NCBI GenBank assembly: GCA_002551355.1
Contig: NTHE01000019.1
Span: 52,062-116,061, forward strand
Origin: Streptomyces sp. man185
Lineage (GTDB): Bacteria; Actinomycetota; Actinomycetes; Streptomycetales; Streptomycetaceae
Length of the DNA: 64,000 nucleotides
Reading direction: 5' to 3'
The translations under genes and the position numbers were made by a program. Below, one piece after another: positions 7,800 through 15,306 of the stretch (the stretch's first letter is position 1; each line of letters begins with the position of its first letter). The notes below the pieces were generated by a model, which was not told the origin of the DNA, did not search any database, and saw only the letters and a program-made list of their open reading frames with translations.

Positions 7800-9388
7800 A
7801 CCGGCCCTGGACCGCCGACCTCGGGAACGGCTCTTACCGCAATCCCGTGCTGAACGCGGACTGGTCCGACCCGGACGTCGTCCGGGTCGGTGCGGACCAC
7901 TACCTCACCGCGTCCAGCTTCGGCCGGGCCCCGGGGCTGCCGCTCCTGCACTCCCGCGACCTGGTCAACTGGACGCTCGTCGGGAACGCCCTGGACCGTG
8001 TCGAGCCCGCCGACGACTTCGCCCGGCCCCGCCACGACGCCGGGGTGTGGGCACCCTCCCTGCGGCACCACGCCGGCCGGTTCTGGATCTTCTGGGGCGA
8101 CCCCGACCACGGCGTCCAGCAGATCAACGCGGAACACATCGAAGGGCCGTGGAGCGCCCCGCACCTGCTCAAGCCCGGCCGGGGGTTCATCGACGCCTGC
8201 CCGCTGTGGGACGAGGAGACCGGCGAGGCCTACCTCGTCCACGCGTGGGCCAGGTCCCGCTCCGGGATCAAGAACCGCCTCACCGGGCACCGTATGAGCG
8301 TCGACGGGCGCGAACTCCTCGACGCGGGCCGGACCCTGGTCGACGGCGACCGGCTACCCGGCTGGTTCACCCTGGAAGGCCCCAAGCTCCACCGCCACGA
8401 CGGCCACTTCTGGATCTTCGCCCCGGCGGGCGGGGTGGAGACCGGCTGGCAGGGCGCGTTCCGGTCGAGGGAGTTCTTCGGGCCGTACGAGGAACGCGTC
8501 GTGCTGTCCCAGGGGCGCACCGACGTCAACGGGCCGCACCAGGGTGGCTGGGTCCGGACCGCCGCCGGCGAGGACTGGTTCCTGCACTTCCAAGCACGCG
8601 GGGCGTACGGGCGGGTCGTCCACCTCCAGCCCATGCGCTGGGACGCGGAGGGCTGGCCCGTCATCGGTGACGCGGGCGAACCCGTCGCCACGCACCCCAA
8701 ACCGGCCGTCCCCGAGCAGCCCGTGACGGCGCCGGCGGTGGACGACGACTTCCCCGGCGGCGCCCACGGCAAGCAGTGGCAGTGGACGGCCAACCCACGG
8801 CCCGGCGCGTGGATCGAGCAGTCAGAGCAGTCAGAGCAGTCAGAGCAGTCAGAGCAGTCCGAGGACTCCGGGCACTCCGGTCCCTCCGCGGACGGGCTGC
8901 GGCTCACCTGCGTACGCACGGCGGACGCGCACGACCTGCGGCTGCTGCCCAACGTGCTGGTCCAGCGCCTGCCCGCCGAGGAGTTCACCGTCGAGGTGGA
9001 CCTCGTTCTGCACAGCGACGAGCCGGGAGCGAAGGCAGGACTGGCCGTGCTCGGGGATGCCTTCTGCTGGATCGGTCTGGAGGCCGGGGCGGACGGGACG
9101 CCCCGGCTCGTGCACCGGTACGCCGAGGGCGTCGCGGAAAGCGAACGCGACGCGGCAGAGGCCCGCGCCTCGCCCGGCGGGCGGGCCCGGTTGCGCATCG
9201 AGGTAACGGCCGGGGCACGCTGCCGCTTCTCCGCCGACACGGGCTACGGGTTCCGGCCCTCGGGGCAGGTCTTCGCCGCCACCCCGTGGCGCTGGGTCGC
9301 CGCGCTCCTCGGCCTCTTCGCCACCGCGCCGGCCGGGACGGCTCCCGCCGGCACGGCGCTGTTCACCACCTTCCGCGCCACCCACTGA
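7796..9388 (+). CDS. GH43-family glycoside hydrolase with C-terminal beta-sandwich
   Basis: A 530-residue glycosidase, most likely a beta-xylosidase or alpha-L-arabinofuranosidase acting on imported oligosaccharides, since no signal peptide is present. The five-bladed propeller spans about residues 12-310. The general base is probably Asp25 in the block SDPDVVRVG, and the general acid Glu194 in LEGPKLHRH. After residue 340 an EQS repeat linker, encoded by a 9-bp DNA repeat, joins a concanavalin-like C-terminal domain of about 180 residues, as in long GH43 enzymes. The GTG start overlaps the DUF6807 stop. With an arabinonate-type dehydratase upstream, release of arabinose from pectin or arabinan fragments is the simplest reading. 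Confidence 0.88.
   Translation: MNRPWTADLGNGSYRNPVLNADWSDPDVVRVGADHYLTASSFGRAPGLPLLHSRDLVNWTLVGNALDRVEPADDFARPRHDAGVWAPSLRHHAGRFWIFWGDPDHGVQQINAEHIEGPWSAPHLLKPGRGFIDACPLWDEETGEAYLVHAWARSRSGIKNRLTGHRMSVDGRELLDAGRTLVDGDRLPGWFTLEGPKLHRHDGHFWIFAPAGGVETGWQGAFRSREFFGPYEERVVLSQGRTDVNGPHQGGWVRTAAGEDWFLHFQARGAYGRVVHLQPMRWDAEGWPVIGDAGEPVATHPKPAVPEQPVTAPAVDDDFPGGAHGKQWQWTANPRPGAWIEQSEQSEQSEQSEQSEDSGHSGPSADGLRLTCVRTADAHDLRLLPNVLVQRLPAEEFTVEVDLVLHSDEPGAKAGLAVLGDAFCWIGLEAGADGTPRLVHRYAEGVAESERDAAEARASPGGRARLRIEVTAGARCRFSADTGYGFRPSGQVFAATPWRWVAALLGLFATAPAGTAPAGTALFTTFRATH
8817..8860 (+). repeat. 9-bp tandem repeat in the GH43 linker
   Basis: Unit GAGCAGTCA, nearly perfect, about five copies, encoding EQS repeated between the catalytic and C-terminal domains. 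The following codons (EDSGHSG) continue the serine-rich spacer. Tandem 9-bp units can change copy number by slippage without breaking the frame, so linker length may vary between strains. Confidence 0.9.
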
Positions 9389-9442
9389 CCCCCCGCAGAC
9401 GTGCAGAACCACTCCGACACATCCGACAGGGAAGAGCCGACC

Positions 9443-10777
9443 ATGAACATCTCGAAGACCCGGCGGGGGCGTACCGCATCCGCCGTCTCCCTCGTGGCCG
9501 CCCTCGCGCTGACGGCCGCCGCGTGCGGCGACGACGGCAGCGGAGCCGGCACGGAAGGAAGCGGCAAGGGCGAGATCACCTTCTGGGACAACAACGGTGG
9601 GCCGCGCACCGCCATCTGGACCGAGATCATCAAGGACTTCGAGAAGCAGCACCCGGACATCAAGGTGAAGTACGTCCCGATCCCCATCGCCGACGTTCAG
9701 TCCAAGTACGACACGGCGATCGCCGGCGGCGGGCTGCCCGACGTGGGCGGGGTCGGCACCGCCTACCTCGCCAACATGGTCTCGCAGGAGGCCCTGGAGC
9801 CGGTCAACAAGCGGCTGAAGGGATCTCCCCTGGAGGGCAAGCTCGTCGACTCCATGGTCGAGAGCGTCAGATCGGCCGCCGGCCGGGGCGACGACATCTA
9901 CTCCGTCCCGACCTCCGCGAACAACGGCGTCCTCTGGTACCGCACCGACCTGTTCGAGCGGGCCGGGCTGAAGGCCCCCGACACCTGGGCCAACTTCTAC
10001 ACCGCGGCGGAGAAACTCACCGACGCCAAGAACAACAGGTTCGGCTACACCATCCGCGGCGGCGCCGGCTCCATCGCCCAGGCGCTGGACGCCATCTACG
10101 GGCAGTCCGGCATCACGGAGTTCTGGGACGGCGACACGACAACGCTCAACGATCCGAAGAACGTCGCCGCGCTGGAGAGGTACGCGGGCCTCTTCAAGAA
10201 GACCACACCCGCCGCCGACGTCAACAACGACTTCACCAAGATGGTCGCGCAGTGGGACACCGGCACCATCGGCATGCTGAGCCACAACCTCGGCTCCTAC
10301 CAGGACCACGCGAAGGCCCTGGGCGACGGCAAGTTCGCCGGCATCCCGGCACCTATCGGCGACACCGGCACGCGCGTGCAGGTCTCCAACCCCGTCGACG
10401 GACTCGGCCTGTTCCGGTCGAGTGACAACAAGACCGCGGCCTGGAAGTTCATCGAGTTCGCCGCATCCCACGCGTCCAACAGCAAGTGGAACGAGTCGGC
10501 GGGCGCCATCCCGGCCAACGCCGAAGCGGCGAAGGACCCGTGGATCGGCGAGACCGAGTCGACCGCACTGGCGGCGAAGGCGCTGACGGACGGCTCCACC
10601 AAGGTCGTCGACCTCCCGTACTACCTGCCCGACTGGAACAACATCAGCAAGGCGGACAACGAGCCGGAGTTCCAGAAGCTGCTCCTCGGCAAGATCACGG
10701 CCCAGCAGTTCCTGGACAAGATGGCCGAGGAGCTGAACGCCGCCAACAAGGAGTGGGCGGAACTGGGCAACGGCTGA
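9443..10777 (+). CDS. Sugar ABC transporter substrate-binding lipoprotein
   Basis: A 444-residue extracellular solute-binding protein of family 1. The lipoprotein signal ends in LTAAAC, making Cys28 the lipidation site, and is preceded by twin arginines (KTRRGR). The mature part shows the family blocks ITFWDNNGG and FEKQHPDIKVKYVP near the N-terminus and ends without a membrane anchor. It lies 54 bases after the GH43 gene and probably belongs to the same transcript. It should capture the oligosaccharide for permeases 3888-5728. A stem-loop at 10817-10853 follows, so this is likely the last gene of the operon. Confidence 0.93.
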   Translation: MNISKTRRGRTASAVSLVAALALTAAACGDDGSGAGTEGSGKGEITFWDNNGGPRTAIWTEIIKDFEKQHPDIKVKYVPIPIADVQSKYDTAIAGGGLPDVGGVGTAYLANMVSQEALEPVNKRLKGSPLEGKLVDSMVESVRSAAGRGDDIYSVPTSANNGVLWYRTDLFERAGLKAPDTWANFYTAAEKLTDAKNNRFGYTIRGGAGSIAQALDAIYGQSGITEFWDGDTTTLNDPKNVAALERYAGLFKKTTPAADVNNDFTKMVAQWDTGTIGMLSHNLGSYQDHAKALGDGKFAGIPAPIGDTGTRVQVSNPVDGLGLFRSSDNKTAAWKFIEFAASHASNSKWNESAGAIPANAEAAKDPWIGETESTALAAKALTDGSTKVVDLPYYLPDWNNISKADNEPEFQKLLLGKITAQQFLDKMAEELNAANKEWAELGNG

Positions 10778-10816
10778 TACCCCGCCGTCCCGCACGCCCG
10801 GCCCCGATGACGGGGA

Positions 10817-10853
10817 GACCGGCGGCGGCCCTGGTCGCGCCCAGCCGCCGGTC
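10817..10853 (+). terminator. Stem-loop terminator after the binding-protein gene
   Basis: Arms GACCGGCGGC (10817-10826) and GCCGCCGGTC (10844-10853) are perfect inverted copies around a 17-base loop. Position 40 bases past the stop suits a factor-independent terminator without a U tract, as is usual in Streptomyces. Confidence 0.65.
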
Positions 10854-10858
10854 CCCCC

Positions 10859-10919
10859 GTAAGCGAGTCCCGTGCAAGCGAGTCACCCGTAAGCGAGTTC
10901 CCCCCGGTACGCGAGCACG
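10859..10919 (+). repeat. 15-bp degenerate tandem repeat
   Basis: The octamer AAGCGAGT recurs at 10861, 10876 and 10891 with 15-base period, followed by a decayed copy, CGCGAGCA, at 10910. The unit is close to AAGCGAGTCACCCGT. It lies just before the remnant Tat leader at 10943. It may be slippage debris or a cluster of binding sites; nothing decides between them. Confidence 0.6.
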
Positions 10920-10942
10920 CCCTTCGAGAGAGGCAGCCCCTC

Positions 10943-11125
10943 GTGTCACTCACCCGCAGACAGACGGCCACCGCACTGCTCACCCTGCCTCTCGCCCACA
11001 CCACCTACCGGACGTACCCGCGCCAGTACATCCGGGGAGCCCGCGCGCGGCAGGCCCCGGCCCGTGCTCCTCACCTCCGTCGAGCGCGTTTCTTCGCTTC
11101 CTCCGACGACAGAGAAGGTTTCGCC
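10943..11125 (+). pseudogene. Possible remnant Tat-signal gene start ahead of the pectate lyase
   Basis: A GTG at 10943, with GAGAGG at 10926-10931, opens a reading frame beginning MSLTRRQTATALLTLPLA, a convincing Tat-type leader. After about 20 residues the sequence loses protein character and becomes rich in arginine. The frame then runs without a stop into the pectate lyase at 11126, which has its own Sec leader and ribosome site. It may be the front end of a lost secreted enzyme, similar to the decayed pectinesterase at 12670. It could alternatively be a long untranslated leader that is open by chance. Confidence 0.4.
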
Positions 11126-12466
11126 ATGCCCGCACGCACGCGTCACACCCGGGCCGTCGCCGTCACCCTCGGCTGCGCCTCGCTGGCCCTCGCGCTGAGC
11201 GTCCCCGCCCAGGCCGCCCCCCGCCCGGGCCCCCACGGCCCGGGGATCGAGCGCGCCGTACTGCCCGCCGGGGACGGCTGGGCCGCCGCCGAGGGCTCCA
11301 CCACGGGAGGCACGGACGCCGCACCCGAGCACGTCTACACGGTGACCGACCGGGCCGAGCTCGTCGCCGCCTTCGAGGATGCGGGCGACGCGCCGAAGAT
11401 CGTCAGGGTCGCCGGGACCGTCCACGGCAACTCCGACGCCGACGGCACCCCGATCGGCTGCGATCAGTACGAGACCGGCGGCTACAGCCTGGAGAAGTAC
11501 CTCGCCGCCTATGACCCGGAGGTCTGGGGCAGTGACCGGGTCCCCGAGGGCCCGCTGGAGGACGCCCGCGCGGCCTCCGCGAAGCTGCAGCAGGCCGCAG
11601 TCGAGGTCCGGGTGCCGTCCAACACCACCCTGATCGGGGTCGGCGAGAACCCCGAGATCATCGGCGCCAGTCTGCAGATCCGAGACGTCTCCAACGTCAT
11701 CGTCCGCAACATCTCCTTCGAGGACACCTACGACTGCTTCCCCCAGTGGGACCCCACGGACGGCAGCGAGGGCGCCTGGAACTCGGAGTACGACAACCTC
11801 GTCGTGTACGGCTCGCGCCATGTCTGGGTCGACCACAACACCTTCAGCGACGGGGACCGCCCGGACGCCGACCAGCCCCGCCACTTCGGTCAGCTGTACC
11901 AGCAGCACGACGGCCTCTTCGACATCGTGCGCGGGGCCGACCTGGTCACCGTGTCGTGGAACGTTCTCAAGGACCACGACAAGACGATGCTCATCGGCAA
12001 CAGCGACGGCGCCGGCGCGACCGACCGCGGCAAGCTCCGCGTGACGCTCCACCACAACCTGTTCAGGGACGTCAAGGAGCGCGCTCCGCGCGTCCGTTTC
12101 GGCCTGGTCGACTCGTACAACAACCACTTCGTCGCCACGCGCGGCAGTTCCTACGGCTACACCTACGGCATCGGCGCGGAGTCCCGCCTGGTCGCCGAGC
12201 ACAACGCGTTCACCCTCGCCGGCGGCGTGGACCGGGCCACCGTCCTGAAGAAGTGGTCAGAGGCCCCGCTCACCGCGGAGAACAACTACGTCAACGGACG
12301 CAGGACCGATCTGATCGCCGTGCACAACGCGGGAGTTCCCGGTGAGCAGCTCGCCGAGGGCGCCGGCTGGACCCCCGAACTGCGCACGACCGTCCACCAC
12401 CCCTGGGCCGTGCCCGTACTGGTCGGCCTCAAGGCCGGGGCGGGCAAGGTGTCCGGCCGCCGATGA
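11126..12466 (+). CDS. Secreted pectate lyase, PL1 family
   Basis: A 446-residue extracellular enzyme that cleaves polygalacturonate by calcium-dependent beta-elimination. A Sec signal peptide covers about residues 1-31 (cleavage near PAQA-AP). The parallel beta-helix carries the family block VWVDHNTF with Trp234-Val-Asp-His237 and calcium-site acids in the DGLFDI region. The block KERAPRVRFG holds the likely catalytic arginine. ATG 11126 is chosen for its AGAAGG ribosome site at about 11113 and the clean signal peptide. It lies in the same orientation as the importer operon but behind a terminator, so it probably has its own promoter in 10854-11125. It supplies oligogalacturonides outside the cell. 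Confidence 0.93.
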   Translation: MPARTRHTRAVAVTLGCASLALALSVPAQAAPRPGPHGPGIERAVLPAGDGWAAAEGSTTGGTDAAPEHVYTVTDRAELVAAFEDAGDAPKIVRVAGTVHGNSDADGTPIGCDQYETGGYSLEKYLAAYDPEVWGSDRVPEGPLEDARAASAKLQQAAVEVRVPSNTTLIGVGENPEIIGASLQIRDVSNVIVRNISFEDTYDCFPQWDPTDGSEGAWNSEYDNLVVYGSRHVWVDHNTFSDGDRPDADQPRHFGQLYQQHDGLFDIVRGADLVTVSWNVLKDHDKTMLIGNSDGAGATDRGKLRVTLHHNLFRDVKERAPRVRFGLVDSYNNHFVATRGSSYGYTYGIGAESRLVAEHNAFTLAGGVDRATVLKKWSEAPLTAENNYVNGRRTDLIAVHNAGVPGEQLAEGAGWTPELRTTVHHPWAVPVLVGLKAGAGKVSGRR

Positions 12467-12669
12467 CCGGCGCGTACCTCTGACCCGTTCCACACCTGTC
12501 CCCGAAGCGGCTCGCCCCCCAAGGCGCGTCCCGTGGACGTACCCGCGTCCCCGAAGAACCGGCCGGAGCGGCACCGCACGCTTTCCACCACCCCGGAGAG
12601 CGCCGCTCCGGCCTTCAGCGTCGGCCGCTCGCCGCTCGCCGCTCACCCCTCGCCCGGAGGAGTACCGCC

Positions 12670-13006
12670 ATGCCCACCCGACGCACCGCCCTGTCCCTGC
12701 TCACCGGCGTGGGCGCCGGCAACGGCCCCCGACGGGTACGACAAGCCGACGCGCCCCTGGGTGCCGTCCCCCGACCTCACCGCGCGTCCGATGCTCACCG
12801 TCCGCGAGAGCCATCTCGGCGCGGTCGCGCCGTCCGCCGCCATGTCAGCCGGTCACCCGTGGCAGGACCAGCGCTTCGCCGAGCACCGCGATACCGGTCC
12901 CGGCGCCCGGATCATCGTTCCGGCGAACCGGCCGCAGCGCAGCGCCTCCGGGGCCCGTGCGCACACACCGGCCCGCCGGCCGGGCGACTGGCGACCGCTC
13001 GGATGA
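12670..13006 (+). pseudogene. Decayed pectinesterase: Tat leader plus C-terminal end only
   Basis: An ATG at 12670, after a CGGAGGAG site, begins a Tat-type leader MPTRRTALSLLTGVGA. At about 12715 the frame shifts, and the next frame over encodes the characteristic C-terminal end of bacterial pectinesterases. It contains TRPW with the catalytic-loop arginine, then TVRESHLGA, HPWQDQRFAEHRDTGPGA and NRPQ, up to a stop at 13004. The central 200-250 residues with the catalytic aspartates are absent. It is best read as an internal deletion plus frameshift of a pectin methylesterase gene that once lay between the two pectate lyases. The family call rests on the C-terminal pattern and is my own recognition. 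Confidence 0.6.
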
Positions 13007-13040
13007 TCCGGCGCTCCGCCGCCGTGCGCACCCCACCGAG

Positions 13041-13081
13041 CAGGGCCCGCACCCCCCGTCGAGCGGGGAGTGCGGGCCCTG
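13041..13081 (+). terminator. Stem-loop after the pectinesterase remnant
   Basis: CAGGGCCCGCAC at 13041-13052 pairs with GTGCGGGCCCTG at 13070-13081, with an inner CCCCG/CGGGG extension. This long GC-rich hairpin lies just past the relic gene's stop, where a terminator is expected. Confidence 0.7.
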
Positions 13082-13102
13082 GCCGGTGTGCGGGGAGCGG
13101 GC

Positions 13103-13155
13103 CGCCGGAGTCGGTCGTCGCCCGGCCGGTTGCCGGGCGACGACCGACTCCGGCG
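13103..13155. terminator. Perfect 24-bp inverted repeat, bidirectional terminator
   Basis: Left arm 13103-13126 and right arm 13132-13155 are exact inverted copies of 24 bases around a five-base loop. It lies 13 bases beyond the stop of the leftward pectate lyase and downstream of the rightward pectinesterase relic, so it can end transcripts from both sides. Confidence 0.85.
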
Positions 13156-13167
13156 CGAGGACCGGCC

Positions 13168-14724
13168 CTAGGAGGCGTACGTCTCGTACTCGGCGACCCT
13201 CGGGGTGCCGGTCGAGTTGACGATCTCGAAGGTGATCTTGCGCAGCGTGGTCGGTGGGAAGGTGATGGTCCTCGCCGTCCCCACCCCGTCGCCGGAGGCC
13301 AGTACGGCTCCGGTGTCGGCGTCGAGGATCTGCCAGGCACCGATCGAGCCCGCGGATCCCGCGGCCTCGCGGATGACGACCGAGGACACGGCGGTGGGGG
13401 CGCCCCATTTGATCGAGGCGTGACCGGTCGAACCGGCGGGCGACCAGGCGGTGTTCAGGTCGCCGTCCCGCAGGTCGCCGAAGCTGGTCCCGGAGGCCTT
13501 GCTCGATCCGTCGGACCCTGCGCCGATGCTGAGGTTGGTCCCGCTCGGCGGCGTGGGTTCGGTGGGGTCGGGGGTCGGGTCGGTCGGGTCCGGTGTGGGG
13601 TCGGTCGGAGGCTGGGTCGCGCAGTTGCCGTCCGAGACCTTCAGCCCCTTGCCGGCGCCCGCCGTCCGGCTCACGACGTCGGGCACACAGCCGGCCGCGT
13701 CGAGGGTGTAGGCGTAGGGGATGCTGACGGTGGTGGTGGACTTCATGTCGGGCCCGGCGGGGTTGTTGTCACTGCCGGGGCTCGACCAGGTCACGTTGTC
13801 CAGCGTGTTGCCGTTGACCTGCCAGTAGCCGGCGGCGTCGGTGTAGAAGGTGCCCAGGACGTCCTTGGAGTCCTCGAAGTAGTTGTTCTCCACCTTGGCG
13901 CGGGCGCCGGCACGGGAGTTGATACCGGACGAGTTGAGTCGCACGTAGTGGTTGTTGTACATGTGGCCGATGCCGCCCCGCAGCAGGGGCGCGCGGGAGT
14001 CGATGTTCTCGTACAGGTTGTGGTGGTACGTGACGAACCCGTTGGAGACGTCGCTCTCGCTGGACCCCACCAGGCCGCCGCGCCCCGAGTTGCGCAGGAT
14101 GCTGTAGGAGAGGGTCACGTACCGGGTGTCGGCCTTCATGTCGAAGAGGCCGTCGTACCCTTCGGACTCGCCGCCCGACGCCTCCAGTGTCGTGTGATCG
14201 ACCCAGACGTTGCGGACGCCGGACTCCATGCCTATGGCGTCACCGCCGTTGGAGGTGGGGGATCCGGACTTCTTGACGTTCCGGACGGTCACGTTCTGGA
14301 TGACGATGTTGCTGGACTCGCGTATGTGGATGCCGATCTGGTCGAAGACGGCGCCACCGCCGACGCCCACGATCGTGACGTTGCTGATCTGCTTCAGTTC
14401 GATCACGCCGTCGGCCGTGTTGCAGCTGCCGCCGGACACCTTGCTGGTGTTGCCGTGGTTGATGGTGCCTTCGACCTCGATGACGATCGGCGTGCTGTCC
14501 GCGGCGCGGCCGCAGAGGGCCGCGTGTATCGCGGTGCCGGTGGTGGCCCGCACGGTCTGTCCGCCGGTGCCGCCGCTGGTTCCGCCGTTCTGGGTGGCGT
14601 AGCCGGTGGCGCTGCCGGCCGCCGCCGACGCCTCGGGGGCCGCGAGGACGATGCCGCCGGCCGTGGCCGCGAGCGCCAGGGTGGCCAGTGCCGCTTGGAG
14701 CCGTCGTGTGACGGGTTGCCTCAT
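13168..14724 (-). CDS. Secreted pectate lyase, PL1 family, with C-terminal F5/8-type domain
   Basis: A 518-residue exported enzyme transcribed leftwards. A Sec signal peptide covers about residues 1-35. The beta-helix of about 330 residues carries VWVDHTTLE (WVDH motif) and the block IDSRAPLLRGG with the likely catalytic arginine. A proline-threonine-aspartate linker (PTDPTPDP repeated) then joins a C-terminal beta-sandwich of about 130 residues that looks like an F5/8 or CBM32-type carbohydrate-binding module, ending at the C-terminus. ATG 14722-14724 has AAGGAGA just upstream (about 14731-14737). It differs strongly from the lyase at 11126, so the two are not recent duplicates. LacI-type palindromes lie in its upstream region. 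Confidence 0.92.
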   Translation of the reverse strand: MRQPVTRRLQAALATLALAATAGGIVLAAPEASAAAGSATGYATQNGGTSGGTGGQTVRATTGTAIHAALCGRAADSTPIVIEVEGTINHGNTSKVSGGSCNTADGVIELKQISNVTIVGVGGGAVFDQIGIHIRESSNIVIQNVTVRNVKKSGSPTSNGGDAIGMESGVRNVWVDHTTLEASGGESEGYDGLFDMKADTRYVTLSYSILRNSGRGGLVGSSESDVSNGFVTYHHNLYENIDSRAPLLRGGIGHMYNNHYVRLNSSGINSRAGARAKVENNYFEDSKDVLGTFYTDAAGYWQVNGNTLDNVTWSSPGSDNNPAGPDMKSTTTVSIPYAYTLDAAGCVPDVVSRTAGAGKGLKVSDGNCATQPPTDPTPDPTDPTPDPTEPTPPSGTNLSIGAGSDGSSKASGTSFGDLRDGDLNTAWSPAGSTGHASIKWGAPTAVSSVVIREAAGSAGSIGAWQILDADTGAVLASGDGVGTARTITFPPTTLRKITFEIVNSTGTPRVAEYETYAS

Positions 14725-15306
14725 GTTCGTCTCCTTGCGTGTTCGGGGGTGGAGGTGATGTCCATACGTCAGGTGCATGTCAAGTAGGAGCGCTCTCACG
14801 CTTGTCTCGCAGTCCCTCGTTCAGAGGGCTCTTCGCTGTGACTAGAAAGCGCTTTCCCTGCCTCTGCTCAGCGAACATAGGGGCGGGTCGGAGGCTCTGG
14901 CAAGGTGCGTGCGGTTGCCGGATTCTTGCGCCGTGCGTCGCTTTGTCGATCCTTGAAACTCCTGGTGAGGCGGCACATTGTGACCGGGTGGGCGGTGGAG
15001 CGGGCCGCGCCCGGCATGCGGTGCGCCGGGCGCGGCAGGGGCCGCCGAGGGGGGGGCGGGGTGGGTGTGCAGGGCTTCGGGGGAGGGGCTGAGCCTTCGC
15101 GTGGAAGCGCTCCCCTTCCGGGCCCCGGCTCACCGTTGACGACGCTCGCCCCGGCACTCGCCGGGCGGTGCGGCGCGGATGCGGTGATGCCGGGCCGATG
15201 GGTCCGGGAGTTCCTCCGCCCCCTTGTCTGATGACCCGTCAGGTATGACGATGGCGGCCGTCACCCGGGGCGGGACCGCCCCGGGCCGGAGGGGAAGGAG
15301 GCCGCC
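14725..15306. promoter_or_regulatory. Divergent region with three AGCGCT-centred palindromes and one CTGACG palindrome
   Basis: This 582-base gap holds no convincing gene. It contains GAGCGCTC at 14788-14795, the full palindrome GAAAGCGCTTTC at 14846-14857 and GGAAGCGCTCCC at 15103-15114. All are centred on AGCGCT, like operators of LacI-family sugar regulators in Streptomyces. The first two lie 64-133 bases before the pectate lyase start and probably control it. At 15228-15242 CTGATGACCCGTCAG is a one-mismatch copy of the palindrome found before 17214 and 53170, placed to control the LLM gene at 15307. The gap therefore seems to contain the boundary of two regulons. Confidence 0.55.

Noticed and set aside
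14725..15306. Possible genes in the 582-base gap before the first LLM gene
   Set aside because: Short frames exist on both strands, but none has a ribosome site together with protein-like composition; the region is better explained by regulatory palindromes.
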